Positions 33,938 to 43,078 of a DNA stretch of 64,000 nt are shown here, in pieces. The first letter of the stretch is position 1. Each line of letters starts with the position of its first letter. A program made the translations under genes and the position numbers. This DNA is from Prevotella nigrescens (GTDB taxonomy: Bacteria; Bacteroidota; Bacteroidia; Bacteroidales; Bacteroidaceae): positions 434,001 through 498,000 of the forward strand of contig NZ_CP133464.1 of the NCBI RefSeq assembly GCF_031191185.1. Reading direction: 5' to 3'. The notes beneath the pieces were generated by a model. It did no database searches, was not told where the DNA came from, and worked only from the letters and a program-made list of their open reading frames with translations.

Positions 33938-36571
33938 ATGATATATCCCAACAATTTTGAACAGAAAATAGGTTTCAACGAAATTCGTTCGCTACTGCAC
34001 GAACGCTGTCTTTCCACGCTCGGACGCGAGCAGGTAGACTGCATGGAGTTCTCTTCCGACACGACACAGATTAACTGTTGGCTGACCGAAGTGCGCGAGT
34101 TTCGCCGCATTCAGGACGGTTTAGAACCCTTTCCACTCGACAACGTGTTCGATGTCCGGGCAAGCGTGGCTCGCATTCGCCTTGAAGGCACGCACATGGA
34201 AGAGGACGAACTCTTCGATTTGAAGCGGTCTTTGGAGACCATCATTGCGGTTGTTAAGTTTCTAAGTGCGGGCGAAGCGTTGCCAAATGGAGAAATACAA
34301 CGCACCTACCCTACCCTTTATGCGCTTTCCGATGGCGTGGCAACGTTCCCAGTCTTGGTGCAACGCATCAGCCAAATCATCGATAAATTCGGCAAAATGC
34401 GCGATTCTGCATCGCCAGACCTGCTCCAAATCCGCCGAGAACTGGCTCGTGTGGAGAGCAGCATATCGCGCACGCTGACCCATATCCTGCATTCGGCACA
34501 GAGCGAGGGCGTGGTAGACCGCGACGTAACACCGACCATGCGCGACGGACGCTTGGTTATTCCAGTGGCTCCGGGCATGAAACGCAAGATTTCGGGTATT
34601 GTACACGACGAGAGTGCAACGGGAAAGACGGTCTTCATAGAGCCTGCCGAGGTGGTGGAAGCCAACAACAAGATACGCGAATTGGAGAATGAGGAACGCA
34701 AAGAGATTATCCGCATACTCCGAGAGTTTGCCAAACAGGTGCGTCCGCACGTCCGCGAAATCCTCGATTCCTATCATTTCCTTGCCCTTATCGACTTTAT
34801 CAGGGCGAAAGCAGAGCTGGCTCGTATGTTCAAAGCCATTGAACCGGAAGTCGGAACAGAGCCGTACATCGACTTTATTCGTGCCATTCACCCGCTGTTG
34901 CAGCTTTCGTTGGCTAAGAAACAGCGCACGGCAGAAAACAGCGATGCCCCTTTGGCAGTCGTTCCGCTCGACATTCAGCTTACAAAAGAAAAACATTTGC
35001 TTATTATTTCCGGACCAAATGCCGGCGGAAAGTCAGTCTGTCTGAAAACCGCCGGACTGCTTCAGTATATGCTTCAGTGTGGTCTTTCAATCCCAGTGAG
35101 CGAGCGTTCCACCGCAGGAACGTTCCAGAACCTCATGATAGACATTGGTGATGAGCAGAGTATAGAGAACGATTTAAGTACATATTCATCTCATTTGATG
35201 AACATGAAAGCCATGATGAGGCAGGCAAACAGCCACACGCTCATCTTGATAGACGAGTTCGGAACGGGAACGGAGCCGCAGATAGGCGGTGCAATCGCCG
35301 AAGCTGTGCTGAAACAGTTCTGGAAAAAGCAGGCGTGGGCGGTGATAACGACCCACTATCAGAACCTTAAGCACTTCTCAGAAGACCACAAAGGAGTGGT
35401 GAACGGGGCTATGTTGTACGACAGGCACGAGATGCGACCGCTCTTTCAGTTGGCTATCGGTCGTCCGGGCAGCTCGTTTGCCATAGAAATAGCGCGCAAA
35501 ACGGGTATTCCCGAAGAAGTTATCAGCGATGCTTCTGCCATTGTTGGCTCGGATTACATACAGAGCGACAAGTATTTACAGGATATTGTTCGAGATAAAC
35601 GCTATTGGGAAGCAAAGCGACAGACCGTGCACAGCCACGAAAAGGAACTGGAACGAACCATTGCCAAATACGAAAAGGAACTGGAAGAGCTGCGCCAAAG
35701 TCGTAAGGAAATTATAAAGAAGGCGAAAGAAGAGGCGGAGGAGATAATCCGAGAAACCAACAAGCGCGTTGAAAACACCATTAGAGAGATACGCCAACAG
35801 CAGGCGGAGAAAGAAGCAACGAAACGTATTCGACAGGAACTTGCTGCCTACGAGCAATCTATGCTCGGTGGTTCTACAATATCTTCAGGTGGAAAAGACA
35901 ACGCAAAGACACCGAAAGCAAACAACAAGCAAGCTATGCGCGAAGGTGGTTTGATGACCGACGAGGAACTGCAGGCACGCATAGAAAAGATAAAGAACAG
36001 GAAAGAACGACACGAACGACACCTGCATGAGAAGGAAGAACGCAAGCAGAATGCTGCCGAAGGACTGAGGGCGGCTGCCGAAAAGCGGGCTGCCGCCCGA
36101 CCAATTGGCGTAAATGACACCGTTCGCATCAAGGGATTGACATCAATTGGGACGGTTGAGACAACCGATAACAAGCAAGCTGTGGTGATATTTGGCGGAA
36201 TGCGCACCAAGATGGCGCTGTCGCGGCTTGAACGTGTAGATGAAAACACGCTGAAAGAAAGTCAGAAACAGTTTACAGCATACAGCTATAGCCGACAGAC
36301 CCGGGAGACGATAGACGAGCATCGCAACCAGTTCAAACAAGAAATAGACGTGCGGGGAATGCGCACCGACGAGGCTTTAAACCAAGTGCAACACTTCATT
36401 GACGACGCCATTCTTGTTGGCGTGAGCCAAGTGCGCATACTTCATGGAAAGGGGAACGGCATTCTGCGCACCATGATAAGGCAGTATCTGAATGCCATTC
36501 CGAACGTCAGGAACACCCGGGACGAGCACGTTCAGTTCGGAGGAGCCGGCATAACGGTAGTAGAATTATAG
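33938..36571 (+). CDS. mutS2: MutS2 family protein with Smr domain
   Basis: An 877-residue ATPase/endonuclease, linked in other bacteria to control of recombination and to collided-ribosome rescue. Parts: MutS-like core and lever (residues about 10-320), Walker A GPNAGGKS near 356, Walker B with DEFGTGTEP near 445, a long charged coiled-coil region (about 545-690), and a C-terminal Smr domain (DVRGMRTDEAL near 803; HGKGNG near 832). It has no mismatch-recognition domain, which separates it from MutS. A TAACTTTG element lies at 33875-33882. Confidence 0.95.
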   Translation: MIYPNNFEQKIGFNEIRSLLHERCLSTLGREQVDCMEFSSDTTQINCWLTEVREFRRIQDGLEPFPLDNVFDVRASVARIRLEGTHMEEDELFDLKRSLETIIAVVKFLSAGEALPNGEIQRTYPTLYALSDGVATFPVLVQRISQIIDKFGKMRDSASPDLLQIRRELARVESSISRTLTHILHSAQSEGVVDRDVTPTMRDGRLVIPVAPGMKRKISGIVHDESATGKTVFIEPAEVVEANNKIRELENEERKEIIRILREFAKQVRPHVREILDSYHFLALIDFIRAKAELARMFKAIEPEVGTEPYIDFIRAIHPLLQLSLAKKQRTAENSDAPLAVVPLDIQLTKEKHLLIISGPNAGGKSVCLKTAGLLQYMLQCGLSIPVSERSTAGTFQNLMIDIGDEQSIENDLSTYSSHLMNMKAMMRQANSHTLILIDEFGTGTEPQIGGAIAEAVLKQFWKKQAWAVITTHYQNLKHFSEDHKGVVNGAMLYDRHEMRPLFQLAIGRPGSSFAIEIARKTGIPEEVISDASAIVGSDYIQSDKYLQDIVRDKRYWEAKRQTVHSHEKELERTIAKYEKELEELRQSRKEIIKKAKEEAEEIIRETNKRVENTIREIRQQQAEKEATKRIRQELAAYEQSMLGGSTISSGGKDNAKTPKANNKQAMREGGLMTDEELQARIEKIKNRKERHERHLHEKEERKQNAAEGLRAAAEKRAAARPIGVNDTVRIKGLTSIGTVETTDNKQAVVIFGGMRTKMALSRLERVDENTLKESQKQFTAYSYSRQTRETIDEHRNQFKQEIDVRGMRTDEALNQVQHFIDDAILVGVSQVRILHGKGNGILRTMIRQYLNAIPNVRNTRDEHVQFGGAGITVVEL

Positions 36572-36848
36572 GGCTTGCACATATTCATAAAGCGTCGTCG
36601 TGTCCCGGCAGTGTGTAGCAAAACACCGTTGAGCCTGCTTTATTGCATGCCTAATATCTATGTTGTACCGTTTCATCGTTGCCAATTGTCCACAGTATGG
36701 ACACGATGATGCAATGAATTGACTGCCATCTACTTTCAACATGCCTGCGGATATGCACAAGCAGACAGACAGATATCCATTATATGGAGTCGTAACACAG
36801 AGTGTTCTGCAATGATTAAAAACCCCAATGTGTGGTTGCTGATTTTCA

Positions 36849-36936
36849 AAAGAGCCTGTTCTGTACACCAAAAGAGCCTGTTTTACCTTGCAAAAGGGCT
36901 TGTTTTGGCATGCAAAACAGGCTCTTTTGCAATCCA
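36849..36936. repeat. 22-bp-unit intergenic element, copy c
   Basis: Four units start with AAA at 36849, 36871, 36893 and 36915. The first two begin AAAGAGCCTGTT and the last AAACAGGCTCTTTT is their inverse, giving a terminator-like hairpin. The right flank (CAATCCATTGATAATG) resembles, inverted, the left flank of the copy at 55118. It lies in the 36572-37242 gap between mutS2 and a secreted protein; no convincing gene is seen in that gap. Confidence 0.75.
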
Positions 36937-37242
36937 TTGATAATGAAATGGTTAAAGAATACGGCAGAATATGCCTCATACGCAGCCATTTAAACACCGC
37001 TTTTTTATATATCAACAAAGCGGAAAACGAAGCAAATGGGATTTAATTGTGAGACTTTGACAATATTCGACCCATCGGTTTGGCAGTAAAGACAAAAAGA
37101 CGTAACTTTGCCATGGCACGCAATGCAGGTTTACCGATGCTGAAACGATACTGCCATGGCGTTGCCCTTGCAGCATAACGCCCAATGTATGGTATGCACA
37201 TACCGATGCGTGAGCGATGTGGTAAATAATCCAAATGGTACA

Positions 37243-38460
37243 ATGAAAAGATTTCAAACAACCCTGTTAATGCTTGTTGTGGCAACAATGTCGCTGCAAT
37301 GCAATGCACAGACCACGAAAACAACGGTCGATGCCCATCAGCAGGAAATGGCATCACGCCCCGTCTACAAGCGTTTGCTCACGCGCGAACAGCTGGAAGC
37401 AATGGGAATTAACTGGAACAAACTGCTGAAACATATAGAACTTCAGAAAGTTGCATGGAAAGGAGGCGACTTTCGCGACGACCAATCGGAACCAAGATAC
37501 GAGCCAACGCGCGAAGATTTTCTGCTAACAATACCCTTAGTGGAATATTATATGCGCACACATGGCTACCAAAAGCCTTCCGACGAACTTTTTGCACAAC
37601 GCATACAAGAAGTGTTTGGTGCAAATCTTAATATGCAAAGTCAGAAACCTTATTTGCCTATACAAGGAGAAGCTGATTACAATTTTGCCAGTACGTATTA
37701 TGCCTTGTGTGGTAAAGGTATTATAACCTACAACTGGTTGTTAGACGATTTGATGGACGTTAGAACAAACAAAATAGTGTTGCGCCCGAAAATATTTCAG
37801 CAAATACTTGCCCTGAACAACTTTGTCATGTACAACGATACAGCAGCTTTCAAGTTCTTGACGCAGGCAACCTATAGCGGACACGAGGACGACTATGATG
37901 GAATGGGCGACCCTTACGATGGAAACAATATTCTGTGCGATTTGTTTTCAACCTATAACTATTATGGAAGTGCCCCACTTAACCAGTGGTATTTTACCAC
38001 ACAAGACGTTAATCCAGTGTTGTTCTATCATCTAATATTCGAAAGAACACCGCAAGGCAAGTTGGTTGCCCATCGTCAGCTGATAGAATTGATAGAGCAA
38101 AACACCACAGGCACAGATACATACACGTATTGGAAGTATTTTGGCAGACTGCTTTTTGACGTATTAGACAACGAAGACGACTTTAAAGATATGCACTATA
38201 GCGTTGTACATAAGGCAAAAATGCTTTGCTATTTTGCCAATTCGGAACACAAAATGCGCAAGCGTTATGCCAAATATATACCTTCGCTCACAGCAACAGC
38301 TTATTGGGACAAGTCTTCAACCACCTCTTCCATGATTATGCAGCACCCCGATGTGTACGATATGGCATGCAAATACAACTACTTCGGAGTGGTTAGACCC
38401 GAAGTAATGAAGGCGTATGCCGCAGAAGCCGAGCAGCGGAAGAAGAACGAAGGAATGTAA
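37243..38460 (+). CDS. Secreted protein of unknown function
   Basis: A 405-residue protein with a signal peptide (MKRFQTTLLMLVVATMSLQCNAQ). The mature part is rich in Tyr, Asp and Lys, with blocks such as YEPTREDFLLTIPLVEYYM and DPYDGNNILCDLFSTYNYYG. I recognise no family and no catalytic motif. No lipobox of the normal form precedes the cysteine at residue 20. The ATG at 37243 is fixed by the signal peptide; the upstream open frame is not convincing. It has no close neighbours on the same strand. Confidence 0.7.
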   Translation: MKRFQTTLLMLVVATMSLQCNAQTTKTTVDAHQQEMASRPVYKRLLTREQLEAMGINWNKLLKHIELQKVAWKGGDFRDDQSEPRYEPTREDFLLTIPLVEYYMRTHGYQKPSDELFAQRIQEVFGANLNMQSQKPYLPIQGEADYNFASTYYALCGKGIITYNWLLDDLMDVRTNKIVLRPKIFQQILALNNFVMYNDTAAFKFLTQATYSGHEDDYDGMGDPYDGNNILCDLFSTYNYYGSAPLNQWYFTTQDVNPVLFYHLIFERTPQGKLVAHRQLIELIEQNTTGTDTYTYWKYFGRLLFDVLDNEDDFKDMHYSVVHKAKMLCYFANSEHKMRKRYAKYIPSLTATAYWDKSSTTSSMIMQHPDVYDMACKYNYFGVVRPEVMKAYAAEAEQRKKNEGM

Positions 38461-38907
38461 AATGTATCGCAGTAGCATTCACAGTGTGTTGCAATAATAT
38501 TCAGAATGGAACGGATAAACATAAAAAAAGATTGACTGTCTCACGACAACCAATCTTCAAAACCTTAATAATCTAATACCATGAAAAACACTTTGCAAAG
38601 TTAAACGGATATTTCCAACATTGCAAATATATTCCTTTAAAGAATGTTAATCATCTTGAATTGCACCAATTTTCTTAGTGTATTGCTCTTTTTTCGCCAA
38701 GAATATTGTTCAACGGGTAACATATTGCACATACTCGGATAAATAATTGCATTCCAACATCGGTTTTTTGCAAGTGCGAAAGTTTTTTTAGTTTTTGTCG
38801 CCAATAGTCGCTTTTATCAAAAAGTTTTGTTATCTTTGCAATCAAAATATAGCTGTACACTTGGCGAAAATACAATTTAGATTTCCCCACACATTATATA
38901 ATAAGGT
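38461..38907. other. AT-rich region upstream of the replication initiator gene
   Basis: This 447-bp gap holds no gene. A TATCTTTG element is at 38831-38838, and TTTTCGCCAAG near 38694 is repeated in inverted form as CTTGGCGAAAA near 38861. Such sites could be operators or binding sites for the initiator encoded next. This is speculative. Confidence 0.3.
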
Positions 38908-40074
38908 ATGGTAACAACCAAAAAGACTGCAACGACGAAGCCTGCGACCACGGTTTCGAAGCCCAAAAAGGGAGCAAAAGCCCAGAAAGCACCCGTAAAA
39001 CGAGGCATTTCGGACGAGCTGATTCCCATTGAAGAAGAGACGTGGCTGCTTCAACCCATTGCAGTAACGATGATGCGGCACGACTATTCGCTCATTCAAG
39101 TGCGCATACTTGTATCTATTGTAGAGAGCTTGCAGTCCATTTTGCATGGCATTCTGAACAATAAACGCAGTCCGCAGTTAGACCTTTTCAAGACAAAAGA
39201 ATTGGACGAAGACGGAAGAATGCCCATAAAGCTACCCTTCAAGGAACTTGGCGTAGACCCAAACCATTATCCGCAGTTGCGGACATCGCTGAAAATGCTG
39301 GCTGCTATCCCCGTTGAAATACCTTACAAGACGAGCGAAGGGCGCAAATATACAAAGGCAACGAACCTTTGCGACGTGTATATTCCAGAAGACAGGTCGT
39401 ACAACAAGTATGCAATATTGAAGCTCGACCGAAGCGTTGCCGAACGTCTCGTATCGTTGGACTTCGGTTACCATCGTCTTGGAAAGCAGATAGTGTTCGC
39501 CTGCAAGAACCGATATACGCAGCGTATATATATGTTCATCGAGTCGTGGGTAGACAAAGGGCGTACCGTTATAAAGACTCTGGAGTTCAGGAAGATGCTC
39601 CGTTTAGAGAACAATTACAAGAAATTCTCCGACTTTTGCCGCCGTGTGCTCGAGCCGGCAAAGCAGGAATTGAAGGAGTTAGCCGACAAAGGGTTCTGCG
39701 ATTGCTACTTCGATTACGAGAAAAAGTACGACCATGGGCAGCGTGGAGGCGAGCCCGACGAGCTGGTATTCCAGATATTCCGAGCCAAGAACAAGATGGA
39801 CGCGCAGCTGGAACAGATGAACGAGATGCAGCGAAGACAGTTTCAGCAAATGCTTATACAGTATTTCGACTTCACACAACCCAATGCCAAGAGCATGGCA
39901 GAGCGCATAACGGCAGAGCTTTATCCGCTTGCCATGCAGAAACTAATGGACTTGCGCCAGCGTTTCAACACTACTTACGTGAAAGACAAGGCTGCCTACA
40001 CCTTTAAAAGCCTCGACCAGATGATACGAGAGCACGACATTCCGAACACAACGGTAGAGGAAATAAAAGATTGA
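38908..40074 (+). CDS. Rep_3-type replication initiator protein
   Basis: A 388-residue protein resembling RepA/RepB initiators of plasmids, which bind iterons through two winged-helix domains. Residues 1-30 are a Lys/Thr/Ala-rich tail. The core shows LLQPIAVTMMRHDYSLIQVRILVSIVESL, KLPFKELGVDPNHYPQLRTSLKML and YTQRIYMFIESW, the usual order of the first winged helix, linker and second domain. The C-terminal 90 residues contain a Gln/Met-rich helix. Copies of such genes occur on Bacteroidota chromosomes, and the neighbours here are plainly chromosomal. No partition or mobilisation gene is nearby. Confidence 0.8.
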   Translation: MVTTKKTATTKPATTVSKPKKGAKAQKAPVKRGISDELIPIEEETWLLQPIAVTMMRHDYSLIQVRILVSIVESLQSILHGILNNKRSPQLDLFKTKELDEDGRMPIKLPFKELGVDPNHYPQLRTSLKMLAAIPVEIPYKTSEGRKYTKATNLCDVYIPEDRSYNKYAILKLDRSVAERLVSLDFGYHRLGKQIVFACKNRYTQRIYMFIESWVDKGRTVIKTLEFRKMLRLENNYKKFSDFCRRVLEPAKQELKELADKGFCDCYFDYEKKYDHGQRGGEPDELVFQIFRAKNKMDAQLEQMNEMQRRQFQQMLIQYFDFTQPNAKSMAERITAELYPLAMQKLMDLRQRFNTTYVKDKAAYTFKSLDQMIREHDIPNTTVEEIKD

Positions 40075-40108
40075 GGACTATAAAACGAGAACCGAAAACC
40101 ATAACACA

Positions 40109-40618
40109 ATGATAGAAGTCAAGGTAAACGATGCTGCACTTCGCACGGCTGCAGCCGAAGGAGAGGACGCTTTCGTAGAAGTGTTCATCGATGCCATCAA
40201 TGCAGCAATAGGCGGAACGCTCACCGAAGAGAACATGCAAGAGCTCAATTCCGACCAGATTACACTGTTGGGGTGGAGCTATTTGCACGGTGAAGTAATG
40301 AATGGAGGCTACGTCCAGCTTATTTATAACGGCTATGGGGCATTCATTTTCAAGAATCCTTTCGGTGTTGCAATGCGCGATTGGGGCTTAACTAATTTGT
40401 ATTCGCACCTCCGTCGCACCAGGAAAGCATACGACAAGTATCACGAACAGATAGAAAAGGAAATGTCGGACGACGACTTTATGGCACTCTACGAACAGAT
40501 GCCGGAGTTCGACGAAGCCGACGACGACTTTGTTTTGAACGAAGAAGAATGGACAAAAATGGTGGCTGCATACATTGACGACCACATTAACAACTTTGCT
40601 ACGATAGAAAATGAATAA
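40109..40618 (+). CDS. DMP19/DUF4375-like protein
   Basis: A 169-residue acidic cytoplasmic protein. The core matches the DMP19 (DUF4375) family: [23 protein letters not shown], then IFKNPF and a helix [10 protein letters not shown]. The C-terminal third is very rich in Asp and Glu. DMP19 itself has been described as a DNA-mimic protein; whether this copy acts so is not known. It overlaps smpB by 8 bp and follows the Rep_3 gene by 34 bp. Confidence 0.75.
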   Translation: MIEVKVNDAALRTAAAEGEDAFVEVFIDAINAAIGGTLTEENMQELNSDQITLLGWSYLHGEVMNGGYVQLIYNGYGAFIFKNPFGVAMRDWGLTNLYSHLRRTRKAYDKYHEQIEKEMSDDDFMALYEQMPEFDEADDDFVLNEEEWTKMVAAYIDDHINNFATIENE

Positions 40619-41090
40619 GGAAGAACAAGAAATTCGCAAGAAGTCGCCAGTGCAGATACGCAACAAAAAGGCTTCTTTCGAATATTATTTTGTAGATACT
40701 TACACGGCAGGAATAGTGCTCACGGGTACAGAAATCAAGTCTATACGTGCCGGTAAGGCTTCTTTGGTAGACACATACTGCTTCATTAACAAGGGCGAAA
40801 TATGGTTGGAAGGCATGAATATAGCGCCTTACTTCTACGGTTCGTTTGCCAATCACGAGGCAAGACGCAAGCGCAAGCTGCTATTAAACAAGCGGGAGAT
40901 ACGCCGTTTGGCAGAAGATGCCAAGTCGCCGGGCTACACCATCGTACCCATATTGGTGTTCATAGACCAGCACGGGCGTGCAAAGGTGGACATTGCCCTG
41001 TGCCGTGGCAAGAAAGAATACGACAAACGGCAGACGTTAAAGGAGAAAGAAGACCGCAGGGAAATGGATAGAGCCATAAAGCGGTACTGA
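40611..41090 (+). CDS. smpB: SsrA-binding protein SmpB
   Basis: A 159-residue RNA-binding protein that brings tmRNA to stalled ribosomes (trans-translation). Motifs: [31 protein letters not shown] at the N-terminus (OB fold), [16 protein letters not shown] in the middle, and a basic C-terminal tail [18 protein letters not shown] that enters the mRNA channel. Length is normal. It overlaps the DMP19-like gene and is followed by two strong terminators. No tmRNA gene is seen nearby. Confidence 0.96.
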   Translation: MNKEEQEIRKKSPVQIRNKKASFEYYFVDTYTAGIVLTGTEIKSIRAGKASLVDTYCFINKGEIWLEGMNIAPYFYGSFANHEARRKRKLLLNKREIRRLAEDAKSPGYTIVPILVFIDQHGRAKVDIALCRGKKEYDKRQTLKEKEDRREMDRAIKRY

Positions 41091-41116
41091 TTTCAGCACT
41101 TAATGTAAAAGCTTTT

Positions 41117-41226
41117 AGGCTTAAATTTCCTATTTTTCTTAGGAGATCTAAGCCTTTTTATTGCACAAGCTATATGCTTTTAGGCTTAGAAACTCCCCGT
41201 TTTCTTGGAGTTCCTAAGCCTTTTTT
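41117..41226 (+). terminator. Tandem terminator hairpins after smpB
   Basis: Two hairpins about 65 bp apart share sequence. At 41117-41160, AGGCTTA pairs with TAAGCCT, followed by TTTTT. At 41182-41226, AGGCTTAG and AACTCC pair with GGAGTT and CTAAGCCT, followed by TTTTTT. A decayed third copy (GGAGTTCCTAAGCTG then TTTTT) ends near 41291. The three look like copies of one module. Confidence 0.8.
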
Positions 41227-41299
41227 ATTGTTAAAAGTGAGAGCTTTTACACCTGAGTTCCTTAGTTCTCATGGAGTTCCTAAGCTGTTTTTGCATGGT

Positions 41300-42136
41300 T
41301 TAAAGCTCGAAACCAACGCCTATACCAATCGGGTGGCAAGCCAAGCCGCTATTCATCAGCTTTGTAAGACTGTAGTGTGCGTAAACCGAAAAGGAGTTAA
41401 AGCCGAAGTAAGCCTCAAGGTTCAATCCTATCGGATTGGTGTCTAAGTTGCGACTGACAGTATATCGTTTGCTCTTAATACGATACTTACTGCGTATCTC
41501 TCCCTTAATATCCACCGAACAACCCAGCCCAAAATACACTTTCTTCTTATCCATCTGTTTTTTCCATTCTATCATAATCGGAGCCCTGAAGTAGTAGTAT
41601 TTTATAAAACTTGTGCGCACATTCTCTGCCGTATTCCTTGCTATCGTTGGTTTACCGTCCACATCTGTCAGCATATAATTGGTTTGGAAATGGTTGTGAA
41701 CAAACCCCGTTTGGAAAGCAAAGACTAAGCCGAGAGAGTTAGAAGGGTTGAGCCCCACGCCTATTTGGAAGTGTGTAATTCCCCATTCCAACGATTTTAC
41801 GTCTTTGCTATGCATAGCTTCTCCGCCATTCAGCAGGTTTACACCAATGTAGAAATCGGGAATGTTACCATAAAAAGTGTGGTTATTTCTCTTTCGGATA
41901 GGCACGAACGGTGAAGAAATAAAGAAGCGTTCCACCTCCTGACCGTCTATATAGCTGGTCTCCTGGCTCTTGACAAGTGCGCTGCCGTCCTTGTTGAATA
42001 CAGCCACATGGGTTGCAATACTGTCTGTACTCACCACAATTTGTTTGTTGTTGTAGTAGATTGTTGTGTCGTTTTCTTCTGTAGCCATTGCCGGAACAGC
42101 TATAACGAGCGTTAAGAAAAATAGCAAGTGTTTCAT
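41300..42136 (-). CDS. Small outer-membrane beta-barrel protein
   Basis: A 278-residue protein with a signal peptide (MKHLLFFLTLVIAVPAMA), a roughly 90-residue N-terminal part, and then alternating hydrophobic strands (ITHFQIGVGLN, KVYFGLGCSVDIKG, LNLEAYFGFNSFSVYAHYS) ending in GIGVGFEL, a typical barrel C-terminus. It resembles the PorT-like/outer-membrane barrel families of Bacteroidota. It is the last gene of the sigma/anti-sigma cluster and may be a target or sensor of it (inference). Confidence 0.75.
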   Translation of the reverse strand: MKHLLFFLTLVIAVPAMATEENDTTIYYNNKQIVVSTDSIATHVAVFNKDGSALVKSQETSYIDGQEVERFFISSPFVPIRKRNNHTFYGNIPDFYIGVNLLNGGEAMHSKDVKSLEWGITHFQIGVGLNPSNSLGLVFAFQTGFVHNHFQTNYMLTDVDGKPTIARNTAENVRTSFIKYYYFRAPIMIEWKKQMDKKKVYFGLGCSVDIKGEIRSKYRIKSKRYTVSRNLDTNPIGLNLEAYFGFNSFSVYAHYSLTKLMNSGLACHPIGIGVGFEL

Positions 42137-42183
42137 AATTCTATCTTTTTTGCGTTTATATTACGATGATTGCTTGTCCCGTT

Positions 42184-42621
42184 TCAGTGCTTGGCGTAGC
42201 ACAATTTCATAATATCGTCAGGACCGAGCGTACCTTCTATATAGATAACGGCACCACTATTGTTCGGTGAATTACTGAAAAGTATATACCTGTTAAGCCC
42301 CGAAGGCAATGGTGGAAGCATGTAATAGCCACTGGTAACCTTACCGTTGTCTACTATTTCGCGTATTTTGCGTGCTTTTTTTCTATCAATATTCAGATAT
42401 GGGGCTATACTTGCACCAATCTTTTTATAGGTCAATGCCTTGTAAACCTTTAGCTTGTAGCCCCTGAGAACAGCATCGTTGAGCACCACCATCTTGCAGT
42501 TCTTGGCTTTTCCGAAGCGTTCGAACACTATGCCTGTCTGCAAATCGCTCTGCGCTCGTGCTGGTAGCAGAGCAACAAACAGGCATAGCATAAAAGCTAT
42601 TCTCATTGTTTTATTCTTCAT
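42184..42621 (-). CDS. Secreted protein of the ECF sigma cluster, unknown function
   Basis: A 145-residue protein with a signal peptide (MRIAFMLCLFVALLPARAQ; the ATG at 42606 or 42621 is possible). The mature part includes VFERFGKAKNCKMVVLND and SGAVIYIEGTLGPDDIMKL. I recognise it only as the type of small secreted protein encoded next to ECF sigma factors in Prevotella-like genomes. It overlaps the anti-sigma gene by 11 bp. Confidence 0.65.
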   Translation of the reverse strand: MKNKTMRIAFMLCLFVALLPARAQSDLQTGIVFERFGKAKNCKMVVLNDAVLRGYKLKVYKALTYKKIGASIAPYLNIDRKKARKIREIVDNGKVTSGYYMLPPLPSGLNRYILFSNSPNNSGAVIYIEGTLGPDDIMKLCYAKH

Positions 42622-43078
42622 TGGTAGTTCCTCCTATTTGTGAAAGTGCCTGAAAATCTTCGCTTTCGTTGGCAGAAACCATGTTGAGAGCCGCCTCTGC
42701 TTCGTGCTGAACCATGTTTTTGTTGGTGGTACATTCACCGTTTATAATGGCATAATCGCCTGTTTTAGTTACATTATGGCGCACAACGAACATGGTAATA
42801 ACCACTGCTGCGACAGCCGAAACAGCTGCAACTATCCAGTTAGGCAGGCGCTTCTGTTTCTTCAATACGTCTGTTTCTGTCGATGAAACCGATTGTTTTG
42901 CAGTTTGTTTGCAACGTTCTTGCTGTTCCCAACGGAACAAAGCACAGAATGGTTTCAGCTCGTCGGGCAGCAATAGCGGGTCTTGTGCAAAGAAGTTTCG
43001 CAGTTGCTGTTCTTCTGCAACCGTTGTTTCGCCGTCCGTATATTTGCTTATTAGGCTGTCAATGTCGTCTATCTGCAT
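42611..43078 (-). CDS. Probable anti-sigma factor, single-pass membrane protein
   Basis: A 155-residue protein with an N-terminal cytoplasmic part (IDSLISKYTDGETTVAEEQQL, a zinc-free anti-sigma-like helix pair), one transmembrane helix (WIVAAVSAVAAVVITMFVV, residues about 85-103) and a short periplasmic tail. It overlaps the sigma gene by 10 bp, the classic arrangement of a sigma/anti-sigma pair. The frame is open further upstream inside the sigma gene, but the ATG at 43078 fits both overlap and content. Confidence 0.8.
   Translation of the reverse strand: MQIDDIDSLISKYTDGETTVAEEQQLRNFFAQDPLLLPDELKPFCALFRWEQQERCKQTAKQSVSSTETDVLKKQKRLPNWIVAAVSAVAAVVITMFVVRHNVTKTGDYAIINGECTTNKNMVQHEAEAALNMVSANESEDFQALSQIGGTTNEE

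Noticed and set aside
36566-37018. 150-codon minus-strand frame with two CPYC/CFAC-like pairs.
   Set aside because: It runs through the 22-bp-unit element, its repeated residues come from that element, and it has no family features.
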